DNA from: Hyposmocoma kahamanoa
Lineage: Eukaryota > Arthropoda > Insecta > Lepidoptera > Cosmopterigidae
Reading direction: 5' to 3'
NCBI RefSeq assembly: GCF_003589595.1
Contig: NW_020653855.1
Coordinates: 4,592,060 to 4,656,059, forward strand
Length of the DNA stretch: 64,000 nucleotides
The position numbers and the translations under genes were made by a program. The notes beneath the pieces are model-generated. The model did no database searches and was not told where the DNA came from. It saw only the letters and a list, made by a program, of their open reading frames with translations. Shown in pieces: positions 54,224 to 64,000 of this stretch (the stretch's first letter is position 1; every line of letters starts with the position of its first letter).

Positions 54224-54975
54224 GGGGTGCACTATAAGTTTCTGGAATGAATAAGAAAAAATACTATAAATGGTCAGAAATGAATTTATTGTTTCTCAAA
54301 ATATTCTCCGTTAGCGTTAATGTACTTTTTCATACGAATGAACCAATTTTGAAAACATTTATGCCATTCCTCCGTGAAAATCTCTGAAACATATTTTTCA
54401 TACTCTTCGACAGCCTCTTCAGGTGATGAAAATCGTTGACCGCGTTACTGGTTCTTAATTTTTGGAAATAAATAAAATTCACAAGGTGCCAGGTCGGGAC
54501 TGTACGCGGGATGGCTCATAATGTCGACGTTGTTCACCTTCAAAAATTCATTTGTTTGTCTGGTCGTGTGAGAACTGGCATTATCGTGATGCAAATGATA
54601 CGGTGCTTACGGCTATTTTTACGGAGTATGTCAATAACTTCCGGCAAACAAATGGTCGTGTACCTACCAATCACTTTTCACGGTACAACGATTCTCCAAA
54701 GCAACAGTAGCCACGTGTCCAGTTTTATTAAAAAAAGAAGGAATCATCTGCTTAGAGGCACTTTGCACGCGCGCCACTTCGATTGGTTTACGCTCGTCTC
54801 GAAAGATCCATACGCTCGATTGCTGCTTTATTTCGGGATCGTAACTATAAATCCATGTTTCGTTACCTGTTACTATGTCCCACACCAAATTTGACGCCCC
54901 TTCGTTGAATCTGGTAAGCACGGCATTGCACCAAGTGACGCTATTCATTTTTTGAGCCTCAGTCAAATTCAGTCA
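54224..54975 (-). pseudogene. Irritans-type mariner transposase, inactive and 5'-truncated
   Basis: Cut-and-paste transposase remnant. Minus strand from 54966: LTEAQKMNSVTWCNAVLTRF, NLVWDIVTGNETWIYSYDPE, KQQSSVWIFRDERKPIEVAR, KQMIPSFFNKTGHVATVALE; then after a stop/frameshift HHDNASSHTTRQTNEFLKVN, MSHPAYSPDLAPCEFYLFPK, RGQRFSSPEEAVEEYEKYVS, WHKCFQNWFIRMKKYINANG, EYFEKQ. Of the D,D34D catalytic triad the first is Asn (codon at 54862-54864), the second Asp is kept, and the third is Glu (codon 54478-54480). The N-terminal DNA-binding part is missing. TACGTGGGGTGCACTATAAG at 54223 is a plausible terminal repeat. Confidence 0.85.
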
Positions 54976-55390
54976 AAACTTAATAAAAAATCAGGTGATA
55001 AAGAAATTACTAATCATTAAAACGTTATAACATCGTGCGTTTCTGCAAAATTTCTTCTCTTTTGTCAATCCTACAAATGACATTTTACTGCGTCTTAGAA
55101 AAAAATTTGAGGTTTTATACATTGTTTTCTTTCTTACACTGGCAATGCAGTGTTTTATTATAAACTATATTTCAGCAACTTTACTTTTATTAGTAGCAGA
55201 GCTCCTTGTGAATGAGTTATGAGATCATTATGAGATCAGCACAGACAGCGGACTCCGATGCATTCGGCACCAGGACCAGCTGGTCCCTGTTTCTTTGATT
55301 CCTGAGAATTAGACCCACTCGGACCCACTTCAGTGTCGCTTGTGCACCTAGCGATAAAACGATCCCTGTTATATTTTAGACCGTCCTTTC

Positions 55391-55610
55391 TCGGATTCGG
55401 AACTGGGGGGTCTGCACTCGATTTCCGTCCGACATCCGTCCGAAACAATTACTGCCAAATATTAAGCAACACTTGACCAAATGAAAAGACTCGTGATGCG
55501 AATGAAGCTTCATACTTGATACTTGTCTTTTAATTTTGTCGAATATTACTTATTTGACAGTAATTGTTTCGGACGGAGATCGAGAGCAGACCCCCAGATA
55601 CGAATCGGAC
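55391..55610. mobile_element. Inverted-repeat element enclosing element K
   Basis: Arms TCGGATTCGGAACTGGGGGG..TCCGTCCGAAACAATTACTG and CAGTAATTGTTTCGGACGGA..AGCAGACCCCCAGATACGAA, inverse over about 50 bp; the left arm has an extra ACATCCGTCCG. The inner 103 bp resemble 59130-59235. Confidence 0.6.
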
Positions 55611-55652
55611 GTAGTTTGCAATTGCTCTTACGGCGGAGGTGTATCACATATC

Positions 55653-55940
55653 ATCGGGGACAGTGCAATTACGCGTAACTAGCATTTGATTATTAGTCTC
55701 CATTTCGGTTATTTAGTCTCCAAATCAAAATGTCGTGGCAACCAAATTAGCCTGATTTACGAGAATCTATTGTTATCAGTCCGTAGACAACATAATTTAA
55801 TGCTTACTGTGCAATAACGAAGGTCGTAGGCCTTGAAATAACAAAGTAATAACGTTAAATCCCTCTCCTGTGAAATTTGATTTTGTGTAGATGCGCGCTT
55901 TTTACCAATACTACATACGCGGATTTGCACTATCTCCGAC
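55653..55940. mobile_element. MITE N, copy 2
   Basis: TCGGGGACAGTGCAATTACG to TTTGCACTATCTCCGAC; colinear with 19713-19991. Confidence 0.6.
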
Positions 55941-57056
55941 GATATATAGATAAATCTGTATCCAGGTTACTGTTTGTTTACAACATTCTATGTCATTCAT
56001 ATTCATCGCGTTTGTAATCGATGTTCATATTACAATTTTCCTATGCTATAAAGTGAATTCTTTAATTAGTTAACAAGATGTAAAAGATAAAACATGTTGA
56101 ATCATCTCGTGAGACATGACCTTTTTTATTTATCTGGTTTCCCGCATACAAAATTCATATTCATCACATTAAGTATGTGTGAATGCTATGCAGTAGACGA
56201 GTCAAGACGTAGGGTAGAAGAACCGACACACGAAGTAGTAATGTAATATATATGTAGGAAATAAACATTGAACGTCGAGAGAACTTTGTAACCACGAATC
56301 TATCCGAACGCTGTTACTGCGTCTGTGAATTATATTATCGTAATATTGCTGCTTTCGAATTTTCCCGAAGTTATTTAGGCATTTTCTCTTGAGTTAAATA
56401 TATCTTTATTTATCTACTTACAACTGCGTGGAGACGTTGCATCACTTAGCGCATTTTATCGGACGTTTTTTTTAATTTTATTTTTTTCATACAAACAAGG
56501 CATACAAGAGAACATAACACAATTTCTCAACAAACTGCGAAAGTGGTTTGTTGGCGAGGTTACACTCACAATCACAAAACTATAGTATACCTAGTTCGAG
56601 TACATTTAACAAAACCAGTATAGAATTTATTAAATTAACAAGCTTTCAATTCAAGTAGTATAAGTTTTAATTTTTTTTCTTCAATGTGTATTTACTTAAC
56701 AATTTACTGCCTCTCAAAAAATTCGATTTTATTAAATATAATTGGCAAGAGATGTCCATTTGTTCTTTTATCATAATAGTTATTTATTCTTGGACATACA
56801 TATTTGTTTTCACGTAGTCGCCTAGTGTTACTATAGTATACTTGTTCGTTACATTAATTTTAAATTCAGTTGTATAATATTTTTCAATCGCGGCCAGATA
56901 TTAAGCTTTTACTTTTACAGGAAGTATTTTACAGTAGGTAAATTGTTTATCATAGTCTCCCTTACAACTGTACTTGGTTTTACGACTTACTAAATATTTC
57001 AAAAATCTTATTAGTAGGATTTTTACGTACATACGTATCATGGCGAGTGCTATGAA
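55941..57056. other. No gene recognised
   Basis: A+T-rich; no motif or repeat end seen. Confidence 0.45.
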
Positions 57057-57571
57057 CATCGAGTATATAACCAGAAATAGAGACGAAATAAGGGCCATAT
57101 ATTCCTGGCAACACATTAGCGATACAGCTCTTATAAATATCAACTTTCGTTTGCATTGTAATATAGACAAGTCAACTACTGACCTGTGTGTACGTCTCCG
57201 TACATTCCAAAAAATATTCTGTATTTATTATAATAAAGACAATATCTTTAACAATGCCGTGCTGTTCTATTCGGTGGTGTGGGAAAAACAGCAAAATATC
57301 TAATTACAAAACAAACGGGATCATATTTCATCGGTAATTAAATATGTAATTTTACAATTTTCGTCCATTATAGCAAAGTTCAAGGTAACTGGTCGATTTG
57401 AAGTGAAACAGTTGACGACACCCATTGACGACACCCATTGACGACACCCGTCAATTGTTTCGAATTCGGGCTAACCAATCGGAGCGCAGTTGGCACGGTA
57501 ATGATATGACAGGATTGTTTTCAAACAAATTAAATGATTTTTCGTCTCTATTTCTGGTTATATACTCGATG
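57057..57571 (+). mobile_element. hAT-type MITE E, copy 1
   Basis: Ends CATCGAGTATATAACCAGAA then ATAGAGACGAAA and its inverse, flanked by GCTATGAA at 57049-57056 and 57572-57579. A 13-bp unit TTGACGACACCCA occurs three times near 57420 where copy 2 has one. The frame of 109 codons within is not a transposase. Confidence 0.8.
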
Positions 57572-57679
57572 GCTATGAACAACAAATAATCTTATCCCGC
57601 CCTCCCCTTTCCTGTTCCGAAGTACACGTGTAGTTTTACAACTAGCCGTATTTCATTGCGAACTAAAAGGTTTGGTGGC

Positions 57680-57890
57680 ACCTTCTGCCATCCACTAACT
57701 AAAACGTGGCTAAGTGACAAATGGTCAAATATCCGTTTTAATTAGAAAAAAATAAAGCACAACATTTTCTTTTAAAAACAGTTAAAATTAATTAGCACGT
57801 TCGACTTATCGGAAATTACCCTAACGGTGCATAACTGAAATATCATTGAATAATTTCAATGTTCTAAAACTGGGTTAAGGATTTTTATGA
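57680..57890 (+). repeat. Repeat R, copy 2
   Basis: AAATGGTCAAATATCCGTTT, TACCCTAACGGTGCATAACT, GTTCTAAAACTGGGTTAAGG. Confidence 0.5.
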
Positions 57891-57894
57891 TTTT

Positions 57895-58215
57895 AGTTAG
57901 CAGACGGCAGCCTTCCTCTGTCGCACGATTGACAAATGGAACTCTCTTCCAGTAGGGCTGGCACGATAGGGCGCGACTAGCGCGAGAGCGACATAAAGCG
58001 CGATATACTACTATTGTCGCATAGACATGTCGCGCTTTATGTCGCACGTATTCCCTAATATAGTAAATATGGGTTCCTTCAAACGAGGCATGAATAGGCT
58101 TCTTGATGGCATGCAACACTGCACTAGGTTCCTTCGCGTTTGATTCCATTTTACATTAGGTAGAATTGTGTCATCTGCCTGTTATGTATAAAAAAAAAAA
58201 CAAAAAAAAAACTTC
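57895..58215 (+). pseudogene. LINE ORF2 tail remnant with A-rich end
   Basis: TAAFLCRTIDKWNSLPVGLA then, after a stop, GSFKRGMNRLLDGMQHCTRF. The FF.RT...WNSLP ... FK..(V/M)NR.L pattern is a common LINE C-terminus. A perfect 16-bp inverted repeat GCGACATAAAGCGCGA / TCGCGCTTTATGTCGC (57988-58003, 58030-58045) lies in the middle, probably a small insertion. The end is TATAAAAAAAAAAACAAAA. Confidence 0.5.
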
Positions 58216-58219
58216 AAAA

Positions 58220-58435
58220 GCCGTGGTAGGCTAACGTTCGAATCTTGGCTTGCACCTCTGACTTTTGTAATTTATGTGCGCTTTTCGGTGAAGAAAACAT
58301 CGTGATGAAAACTGCATGCCAAAGATGGTTCTCAACCCTCAGAAAACGTGTCAAGTCCCCAACCCGCATTTGACCACCGGAGGAAACCGGCGTCGGACAA
58401 TGGGGCGTATATATGGGTTGATGTAGAAGATGATG
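58220..58435 (+). mobile_element. Lepidopteran tRNA-derived SINE, degenerate
   Basis: AACGTTCGAATCTTGGCTTG (box B-like), TTTTCGGTGAAGAAAACATC, GTGATGAAAACTGCATGCCA, GTCCCCAACCCGCATTTGAC, TGGGTTGATGTAGAAGATGA: the full body order of a SINE I recognise from Lepidoptera, ending GATGATG. Confidence 0.65.
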
Positions 58436-58704
58436 AAACTGAATTCTACAATGGGGTCGTAATTGGGGTCACGAATGGGGTCCAAAACGGTGTCGCTACC
58501 TGAAAATGGAGTAGCTAGGTCCAGTGTGGTATCATAATAAATTGAATGTGCTTAATATTGACACAAAAATATTTCCATGGGTTTTAATCTGTCTTCGCTG
58601 TCGAGGTATTTTTTTAAATATTTTTTTTTTGTATGTTTTTATAATAATAATACATATATAATTATTATTATAGTTACAGGCCGTATCTCTAAAATTTAGT
58701 ACCA

Positions 58705-59128
58705 ATAGAGCCAATATGAAAGAGTTCGTCCAGGGAACTTCGTATCTATTTCTGCAGCCATGCAGTAATGTGAGCATGACGTTGTTTTGGTTTCGAAGGG
58801 TAAAGTATTTTACATACATAGGCTAGCAACTATTATTACAGGACTAACCTAATGCAATAGTGTAGCCAAAATTATCGCTTGTTCAATATTACTAACTACA
58901 ATAATATCATATTCAAAATTATATTATCCCATATTACATTACAAACTGAAATTATGTTTCATAACTCATGGAAATTATGCACATGTCAACTTGTGTCTCA
59001 GGGTGACGGGCGCAGTGGCAGTGCCCATAAAAGCTTTGCGATCTAAAGCTCTGAACGGCACTGCAACTGTTATGGACAGGTGTGTCGCTTAATACTAGGC
59101 GTACGACTTATTCGTCCCGTCATATTAA
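58705..59128 (-). repeat. Family A split by about 170 bp
   Basis: 58711-58803 (AAGAGTTCGTCCAGGGAACT, GCAGTAATGTGAGCAT) and 58978-59128 (ATGTCAACTTGTGTCTCAGG, ACTGCAACTGTTATGGACAG) are parts of one copy. The insert 58804-58977 is unidentified. Confidence 0.65.
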
Positions 59129-59129
59129 A

Positions 59130-59235
59130 TCGTAATACTCGACCAAAATTAAAAAACGCATGATGCGAATGAAACTTCATACTCGATACTGTCTTTTGAT
59201 ATTGTCGAGTATTAATTATTTGACAGATTTTTTTT
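59130..59235. mobile_element. Small element K
   Basis: TAATACTCGACCAAAATTAA, GATGCGAATGAAACTTCATA, ATATTGTCGAGTATTAATTA; the ends TAATACTCGAC/GTCGAGTATTA are inverted. Relative at 55455-55557. Confidence 0.55.
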
Positions 59236-59244
59236 ATATTTACA

Positions 59245-59455
59245 AATGACGGAACGAACAAGTCGTGCGCCTGATGGTAAGCGACACGCCTGTCCATAAA
59301 CGGTTACAGTGCCACTCAGAGCTTTAAGCTGAGACATAAATTGACAAGTCCCTTGTGCCTGTAATTTCACCTTATCCTTCTAAACCGGAACGCAATAATG
59401 CTAATATTACTGCTTGGTGGCAGAAATAGGTAAGGTGGCAGTACTTCCCAGCATG
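59245..59455 (+). repeat. Family A, internally deleted
   Basis: GACGGAACGAACAAGTCGTG to GTGGCAGTACTTCCCAGC; the GATCTGAG..GTCACCC block is missing. Confidence 0.7.
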
Positions 59456-59756
59456 TTTGAAATGTGCTTTCTTTTTATCTATAAATATATGAAAAGAATT
59501 ATTATCATCTACTTATTAGTCTTTATTTTATGTGTACAGTTTTGTCAATAAGTCGAGAACAATGAATTATTTATTAACATTCCTCCCCCACCTCGGCAAA
59601 ATACAAAAGGACAAAGTCACAATAATACAAACATAAGTCGTTCAAAGCTCGACTTACATTATATTCTTTTGTTATTTGTTTATTTATGCGTTATATAAAT
59701 TAACTTCGAGGCAAAGGAATAAAGATATTATATTACACAATCTCCCACGTACGTTA

Positions 59757-59880
59757 CCCTGATCCTTCGAAACTGGAACGCAGTAATGCTCATGTTACAG
59801 CTTGGCGGCAGAAATTGGTAAGGTAGCAGTCGGGTTGTACTTCCCTGGACGAACTCCTTGTGCGCAAGAACTCCTTCGGT
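59757..59880 (+). repeat. Family A, 3' part
   Basis: GTTACCCTGATCCTTCGAAA, CGCAGTAATGCTCATGTTAC, TTCCCTGGACGAACTCCTTG. Confidence 0.65.
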
Positions 59881-59944
59881 CTAGCGCACTCTTCAGTAGC
59901 ACCCGAACCTCATTGATAAAGTCTGCTACAGACCACGTGTCAAT

Positions 59945-60120
59945 TTTTTACCGACTTTAAAAAAGGAGTATGTTGTCAATTCGACTATACTTTTTTTGTA
60001 CGAACTGATTTTGATGATTCTTTTTTTTTTTGTAGGAAAGAGGATATCGCAGTGTTGGTCCCATTTAAATTTAAAAAAAATATTCCACCTCTAAGGATCG
60101 CAAATAGATATAACTCCACG
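59945..60120 (+). repeat. Family D, 5' half
   Basis: TTTTACCGACTTTAAAAAAG, TTGATGATTCTTTTTTTTTT, ATTCCACCTCTAAGGATCGC. Confidence 0.6.
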
Positions 60121-60538
60121 AACATTCATCCATTAACAAAACAAAACAAAGCTGTTCCAAATTTAAAAAATAGTGATGTGATTATGATTTGGTTTTACTT
60201 AAGTCTTATTTGTAGAGTAGTTACCAGTTTCGTTTCTAACAGAAACTTTTCATTTAAAATGTGTGGTAAAAAGTTTTATGCGATTTCTGACATTTAGAGT
60301 ACCCTTACCTCAGTTGGTCCCATAGAGTCTATTGATCCTTACCAGAGACCGGATCGAATGGCATACAAAAAAGTTTTGTAAAAATTTCCTTTTATCTTGC
60401 TGCTGTACCATTTTTTCAAAATCTGTGAATGCCAATCAAAATATCTTCAAAATTCATGGATAGTCTTCTAGAACCATTTTCCTGTAACTACAACGATTAA
60501 GGTAGCTGGCCTTGCTGCCCCGTCTCAAATTTACACCC

Positions 60539-60541
60539 TGT

Positions 60542-60567
<26 letters not shown>
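60539..60567. repeat. (TA)n microsatellite
   Basis: About 12 uninterrupted TA units. Confidence 0.9.
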
Positions 60568-60573
<6 letters not shown>

Positions 60574-60920
60574 TTGTACCACATTTAATTTAAACCAAAC
60601 AATTTTGTTTCCTTTTTGTTCCACATGGATAGGAACAGACTTTACGTTTGTATCGTGTTACAATACTTGTCTTGTCTTGTCTTATTACACTATGGCTTGA
60701 GAACACCTAGAAAAGTATTTTTTGTGAAGAAAATTGATCAATAAATTTCTTTTCAGCACCAATTGGTGTGATAAACGGCCGCACATTTATTCAGAATCGG
60801 GAGATAACCTTCTAATGTAAATGAAATTACATTCACAAGATAGTATTAAGTAACCCATGTCAACTTGTGGCATTCATCTTATCTTAGTCAGAATATATCA
60901 TGTCATGACGCTTTCTCTAG

Positions 60921-60954
60921 CACGATGGGGAACACAAAACCGAAGGCCGACGAT
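60921..60954 (+). CDS. Candidate start-codon micro-exon
   Basis: A pyrimidine-rich acceptor GACGCTTTCTCTAG precedes CACGATGGGGAACACAAAAC, then CGAAGGCCGACGAT and the strong donor GTAAGTACAG. It would encode MGNTKPKADD, whose MGN.K start fits an N-myristoylation signal. Only 34 nt, so chance is quite possible; I cannot name a protein. Confidence 0.25.
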
Positions 60955-61069
60955 GTAAGTACAGTCAGATTAAATGTATGTCGCATCATGGCTAAGTTCT
61001 TTGTCTTCTTTAAAATCTTATATCTCTATCTAGCAATGGGTGATAATTTAAAAACAATCGAATTATTTA

Positions 61070-61590
61070 ATTTTTACCCGACTTCAAAAAAAGGAGGAGG
61101 TTATTCGTTCGGCTGTATGTATGTTTTCAGATATCTCTGTCAATTGTGGACCGATTTTGAAAATTCTTTTTTGTTTGAAAAGGTACACTCTTATGGTAGC
61201 CCCATTGTCACCAAGTCACAATCTGATGAGGGGATCCAATAAAAATCGTAACAACTCCTGAAATTTTATAGGCATGTCCAATGCACCAATTTTTACATCA
61301 ATTGTGCACCGATTTTGAAAATTCTTTTTTTGTTTCAAACGGTAACCTGTTGAGGTGGTCCCTGATGCTGTTCCGGGTTCGTTCAGCTATCACAAATGAC
61401 TAATTATTTTCTGCAAAAGTCGACTTTTACTTGACACAATACGTGTAATTAATCAATAAATCACCGTCACCAAGACAACCAGAAAAGAAAATATAAAATG
61501 TACAAAGAAGTCCGTAACAGTCCCATTGTCACCAAGAAGTCAAAATCTGATGAGGGGATCCCATGGAACCTGAAACCTTTGTTTTCCATA
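61070..61590 (+). repeat. Family D, duplicated-module subtype
   Basis: CCGACTTCAAAAAAAGGAGG, then two modules each with CCGATTTTGAAAATTCTTTT; TCACCAAG..TCTGATGAGGGGATCC at 61208 and 61530. Homologous to 7745-8225 (inverse). Confidence 0.65.
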
Positions 61591-61639
61591 TTAATTGGAC
61601 GACTTCATTATTCAATCACACGTTTATAGTATTTTAGGC

Positions 61640-62620
61640 AATCGTTGCATAATGGGGGTTCTTAAAGCCGAATACCGTATTTAGGCCTAAGCAACAGGTG
61701 CGAGATTTGAAGACCTAATTATATAATGATTGCATATAATACTTTTTCTATGAGTAAATAAAATAACGAAACATAACAAATATTTAATGTATATTTTGTT
61801 AACGATCCGTGAAAACAAACTCAAACGAAAGCATAAGAAACGCTACAAAACAAAAAACCAAAGAGATAGAATAGAATCATCGAGTATATAACCAGAAATA
61901 GAGGCGAAATGAGGGCCATACATTCCTGGCTCATCAGTGATACATCACTTATAAATATCAACTCTCGTTTGCACTGAAATTACAAATTAGAAAGCTGAAA
62001 TAGTAAAGCGCCAACAACTGGCCTGTGTACGTCTCCGTATATTCCAAAAATATTCTGTATTTATTGTTATAAAGATAATATCTCTAACAGCAAAACATCT
62101 AGTTACAAAACAAACGGAATCAAATTTCATCGCTAATTAACATTGACTTACAAATTAAATATTAAATATGTAATTTTGCAATTTTCGTCCATAAGAAAAC
62201 AATTGACGACACCCGTCAATTGTTTCGAATTCGGGCTACCCAATCGGAGCGCAGTTGTCACAGTAATGATATGGCAGAATAGTTTTCAAACAAATTAAAT
62301 GACTTTTCGTCTCTATTTCTGGTTATATACTCGATGAATAAAATTGACCATGTACCGCATAAATTTTGCCAAATCTTTTTTTTTTCATAAAGGTTTATGG
62401 TTGCATGACCTTTAGGCCAATTTAACCAATCAGGAGGCAGTACAGTGTTCGAGTAACGTCATATTTGATATTTTAATTAGCAAAAATACAACGTTCTTTT
62501 TTTGAAACTAACGATGTGCTTAAGTTAAGTAGCGAGTACCATAGACAATAGAATGTTGATTCAGAACAAAAAAGAGCGCCTTTGTAATACGGTTTACTAA
62601 ATTATAATTGACAGAGTAAA
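61640..62620 (+). repeat. L repeat split by MITE E copy 2
   Basis: TAATGGGGGTTCTTAAAGCC, GCTACAAAACAAAAAACCAA, then the MITE, then AAAGGTTTATGGTTGCATGA, ACCAATCAGGAGGCAGTACA, AAAAAAGAGCGCCTTTGTAA. Confidence 0.65.
61878..62336 (+). mobile_element. hAT-type MITE E, copy 2
   Basis: Ends CATCGAGTATATAACCAGAA and its inverse; flanks AATAGAAT (61870-61877) and AATAAAAT (62337-62344) are an 8-bp duplication with one change. Contains the palindromic CAATTGACGACACCCGTCAA. Confidence 0.75.
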
Positions 62621-63049
62621 GTTCACGAGGAGAAAAAAATTTAAAAGTACCGTCGCAATTATAATTTAAAAATTATAGTGGCAAAATAACTCATAATAAT
62701 ATGGCAACCAGTATTTTATTTGACACTTGTAAAAGGATATGACGATATTGTTTTAGTTCTTCAGCTAATTTATAATCCATTTCTATAATTAATAACTTCA
62801 CATTTTGATTGTTGATCAAAATCTCCATTTTGAATCGAAATGGTTAGTAATCCACTAATTACTAATTTTTGGTTGTTTATCGAATCATGATTGTGGATCG
62901 TTTTTTTATTTCTTGATAAAAAATTCGATTGTTGATTTTTAGCAAGAACACGTAATGGAGCAAACGAAGAGAAAATAAATGAATTGATCACATTCAGTTT
63001 TCCGTCACTATAGGTATAGAAGATTCTCTAGCCAATCCTGGTAGCTGTA
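62621..63049. other. No gene recognised
   Basis: Short ATTGTTGATTTT/ATCAAAAT-type inverted bits near 62790-62940; no motif. Confidence 0.4.
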
Positions 63050-63300
63050 AAGTTACCTAATTGGGTGACGAAATACTTTCATAGATTTTTCATAGATGGC
63101 GCTACAGTTAAAAAGTCGTTGAAAACCAAATACAAAAATCCGACAAAAAGCACAGAGAAAAATTCGTGAGGTTCGCTGATTCATTCCGTGGCTTAGTTGG
63201 TATAGCGTCTGGCATGGTTTGCTAGAAGACGTCGGTTCGAATCCGGCCGGATCGAAGGAATTTTTTCTAAATGTTCGATCTTTGTATTAATAATTAAAAC
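63050..63300 (+). mobile_element. SINE B, best plus-strand copy
   Basis: AATTGGGTGACGAAATACTT, AGATGGCGCTACAGTTAAAA, CCGTGGCTTAGTTGGTATAG (box A-like), AGACGTCGGTTCGAATCCGG (box B-like), TTCGATCTTTGTATTAATAA at the end. Confidence 0.75.
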
Positions 63301-63542
63301 AAATGAAGTTCAAATAAAACAATAGTAGCCTCCAAGAAAAATGAATAAAACATGTTATATATCACGATTTTAATATGTAAACCAGACTGAGAAAGCATTT
63401 ATTATTTTCCTTTCATTTAGCTCGCGACCTTAGAAGTATATTTATTTTGTAAAAGATTAACTGTCCTTTGGGAATATTGTGTTGTTTTTTGTTAGAAATT
63501 CTTTAGGATGAAATATAGCCACGAAGTTTGTTTGCTTTTCCT

Positions 63543-64000
63543 TGTGACGACGTGAACTCCTTACACCGTTATCTCACCTTTTTGTATCGTATAATTTTTT
63601 CTTTTGCTTGTATTTCAATTTTAAATTTGAATTGTTCCGTCTTCCTTCGCTTTCTCATTTTTGCTTCGTACCATGGTCACTCTCTGCTTGACTGCGATAG
63701 CGGACAGAACTACTAAATCAAATTGTTTAATTTTTTATTCTTTTCAAGTTTAATCATAATACAATCAATGTAAATCTTGTATCGACCATTACATACATTA
63801 CACAGTTGTAACAGTCTATCCAATATCTGTAATTCAACATAATACAACCCGATAGAGGGTAAGTGCGTAAATCTAACATCTACCAATTTTAGGTTAAGTT
63901 TGTGTGTGAGTGTTTTTTATTAATGTAGTGTTTTCTACATCTACATTTTATTTGTGACAGTTTTTTCTTTACGTTTCGTTTTTATTTACTTCTTTTAATA
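63543..64000 (+). mobile_element. Element F (LTR-like), partial at window edge
   Basis: TGTGACGACGTGAACTCCTT, CACTCTCTGCTTGACTGCGA, AATTTTAAATTTGAATTGTT; the 63900-63975 stretch matches 9535-9630. Longer than copies 1 and 2, so it may include sequence internal to an element. Confidence 0.5.

Noticed and set aside
57400..57470. Short tandem GACGACACCCATT repeats that could suggest a CRISPR-like array
   Set aside because: Three adjacent 13-bp units without spacers, inside a MITE in a eukaryotic genome.

Overview
The window looks like intergenic or intronic, repeat-rich nuclear DNA of an insect, most likely a moth or butterfly. Evidence: it is A+T-rich, has no bacterial-style gene packing, and carries transposon classes typical of Lepidoptera: R1/Jockey-, RTE- and CR1/L2-like LINE tails, a Penelope-like remnant, an irritans-type mariner, tRNA-derived SINEs, and several repeats I recognise from lepidopteran genomes. 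I see no intact protein-coding gene. Almost every long open frame is a decayed transposon piece or a chance frame. Two short segments have the structure of host exons: 23206-23307 on the minus strand (strong splice sites) and 60921-60954 on the plus strand (a start-codon micro-exon, weaker). Bases 575-974 are an assembly gap.

Layout. 0-6 kb: R1-like endonuclease remnant, SINE piece, half of a hAT-type MITE cut by the gap, RTE-like remnants, a minus-strand LINE end. 6-13 kb: another minus-strand LINE end, a large copy of family D, blocks shared in inverted order (5.7-6.5 and 8.9-9.3 kb), a piggyBac-like MITE inside an A repeat, and a TA-flanked element with an internal 507-bp tandem duplication. 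13-19 kb: several 3' ends of one LINE family, a hAT MITE split by a solo LTR, and a reverse-transcriptase remnant. 19-25 kb: sparse, with the candidate exon and the Penelope-like remnant. 25-33 kb: LINE ends, SINEs, a tandem L repeat holding two MITEs, and a four-layer nest at 32.25-33.39 kb. 33.6-35.25 kb: a hairpin array next to two fold-back elements, each split by a different TA-flanked element. 36-46 kb: LINE C-termini and D repeats in alternating orientation. 46-52 kb: little recognised, then two adjacent plus-strand LINEs. 52-64 kb: A-family cluster, broken mariner, inverted-repeat elements, two more hAT MITE/L composites, SINEs and the start of another LTR at the right edge.

The window is best read as layers. 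At many junctions both halves of the older element and the target-site duplication can be seen, so the insertion order can be worked out. The commonest repeat, called family A here, has more than 20 copies or fragments in both orientations. The other family letters (B, C, D, E, F, H, I, J, K, L, M, N, R, S, T, U) are also local labels. Superfamily assignments from target-site duplications and inverted termini are inference; LINE, Penelope and mariner assignments rest on protein motifs I recognise.
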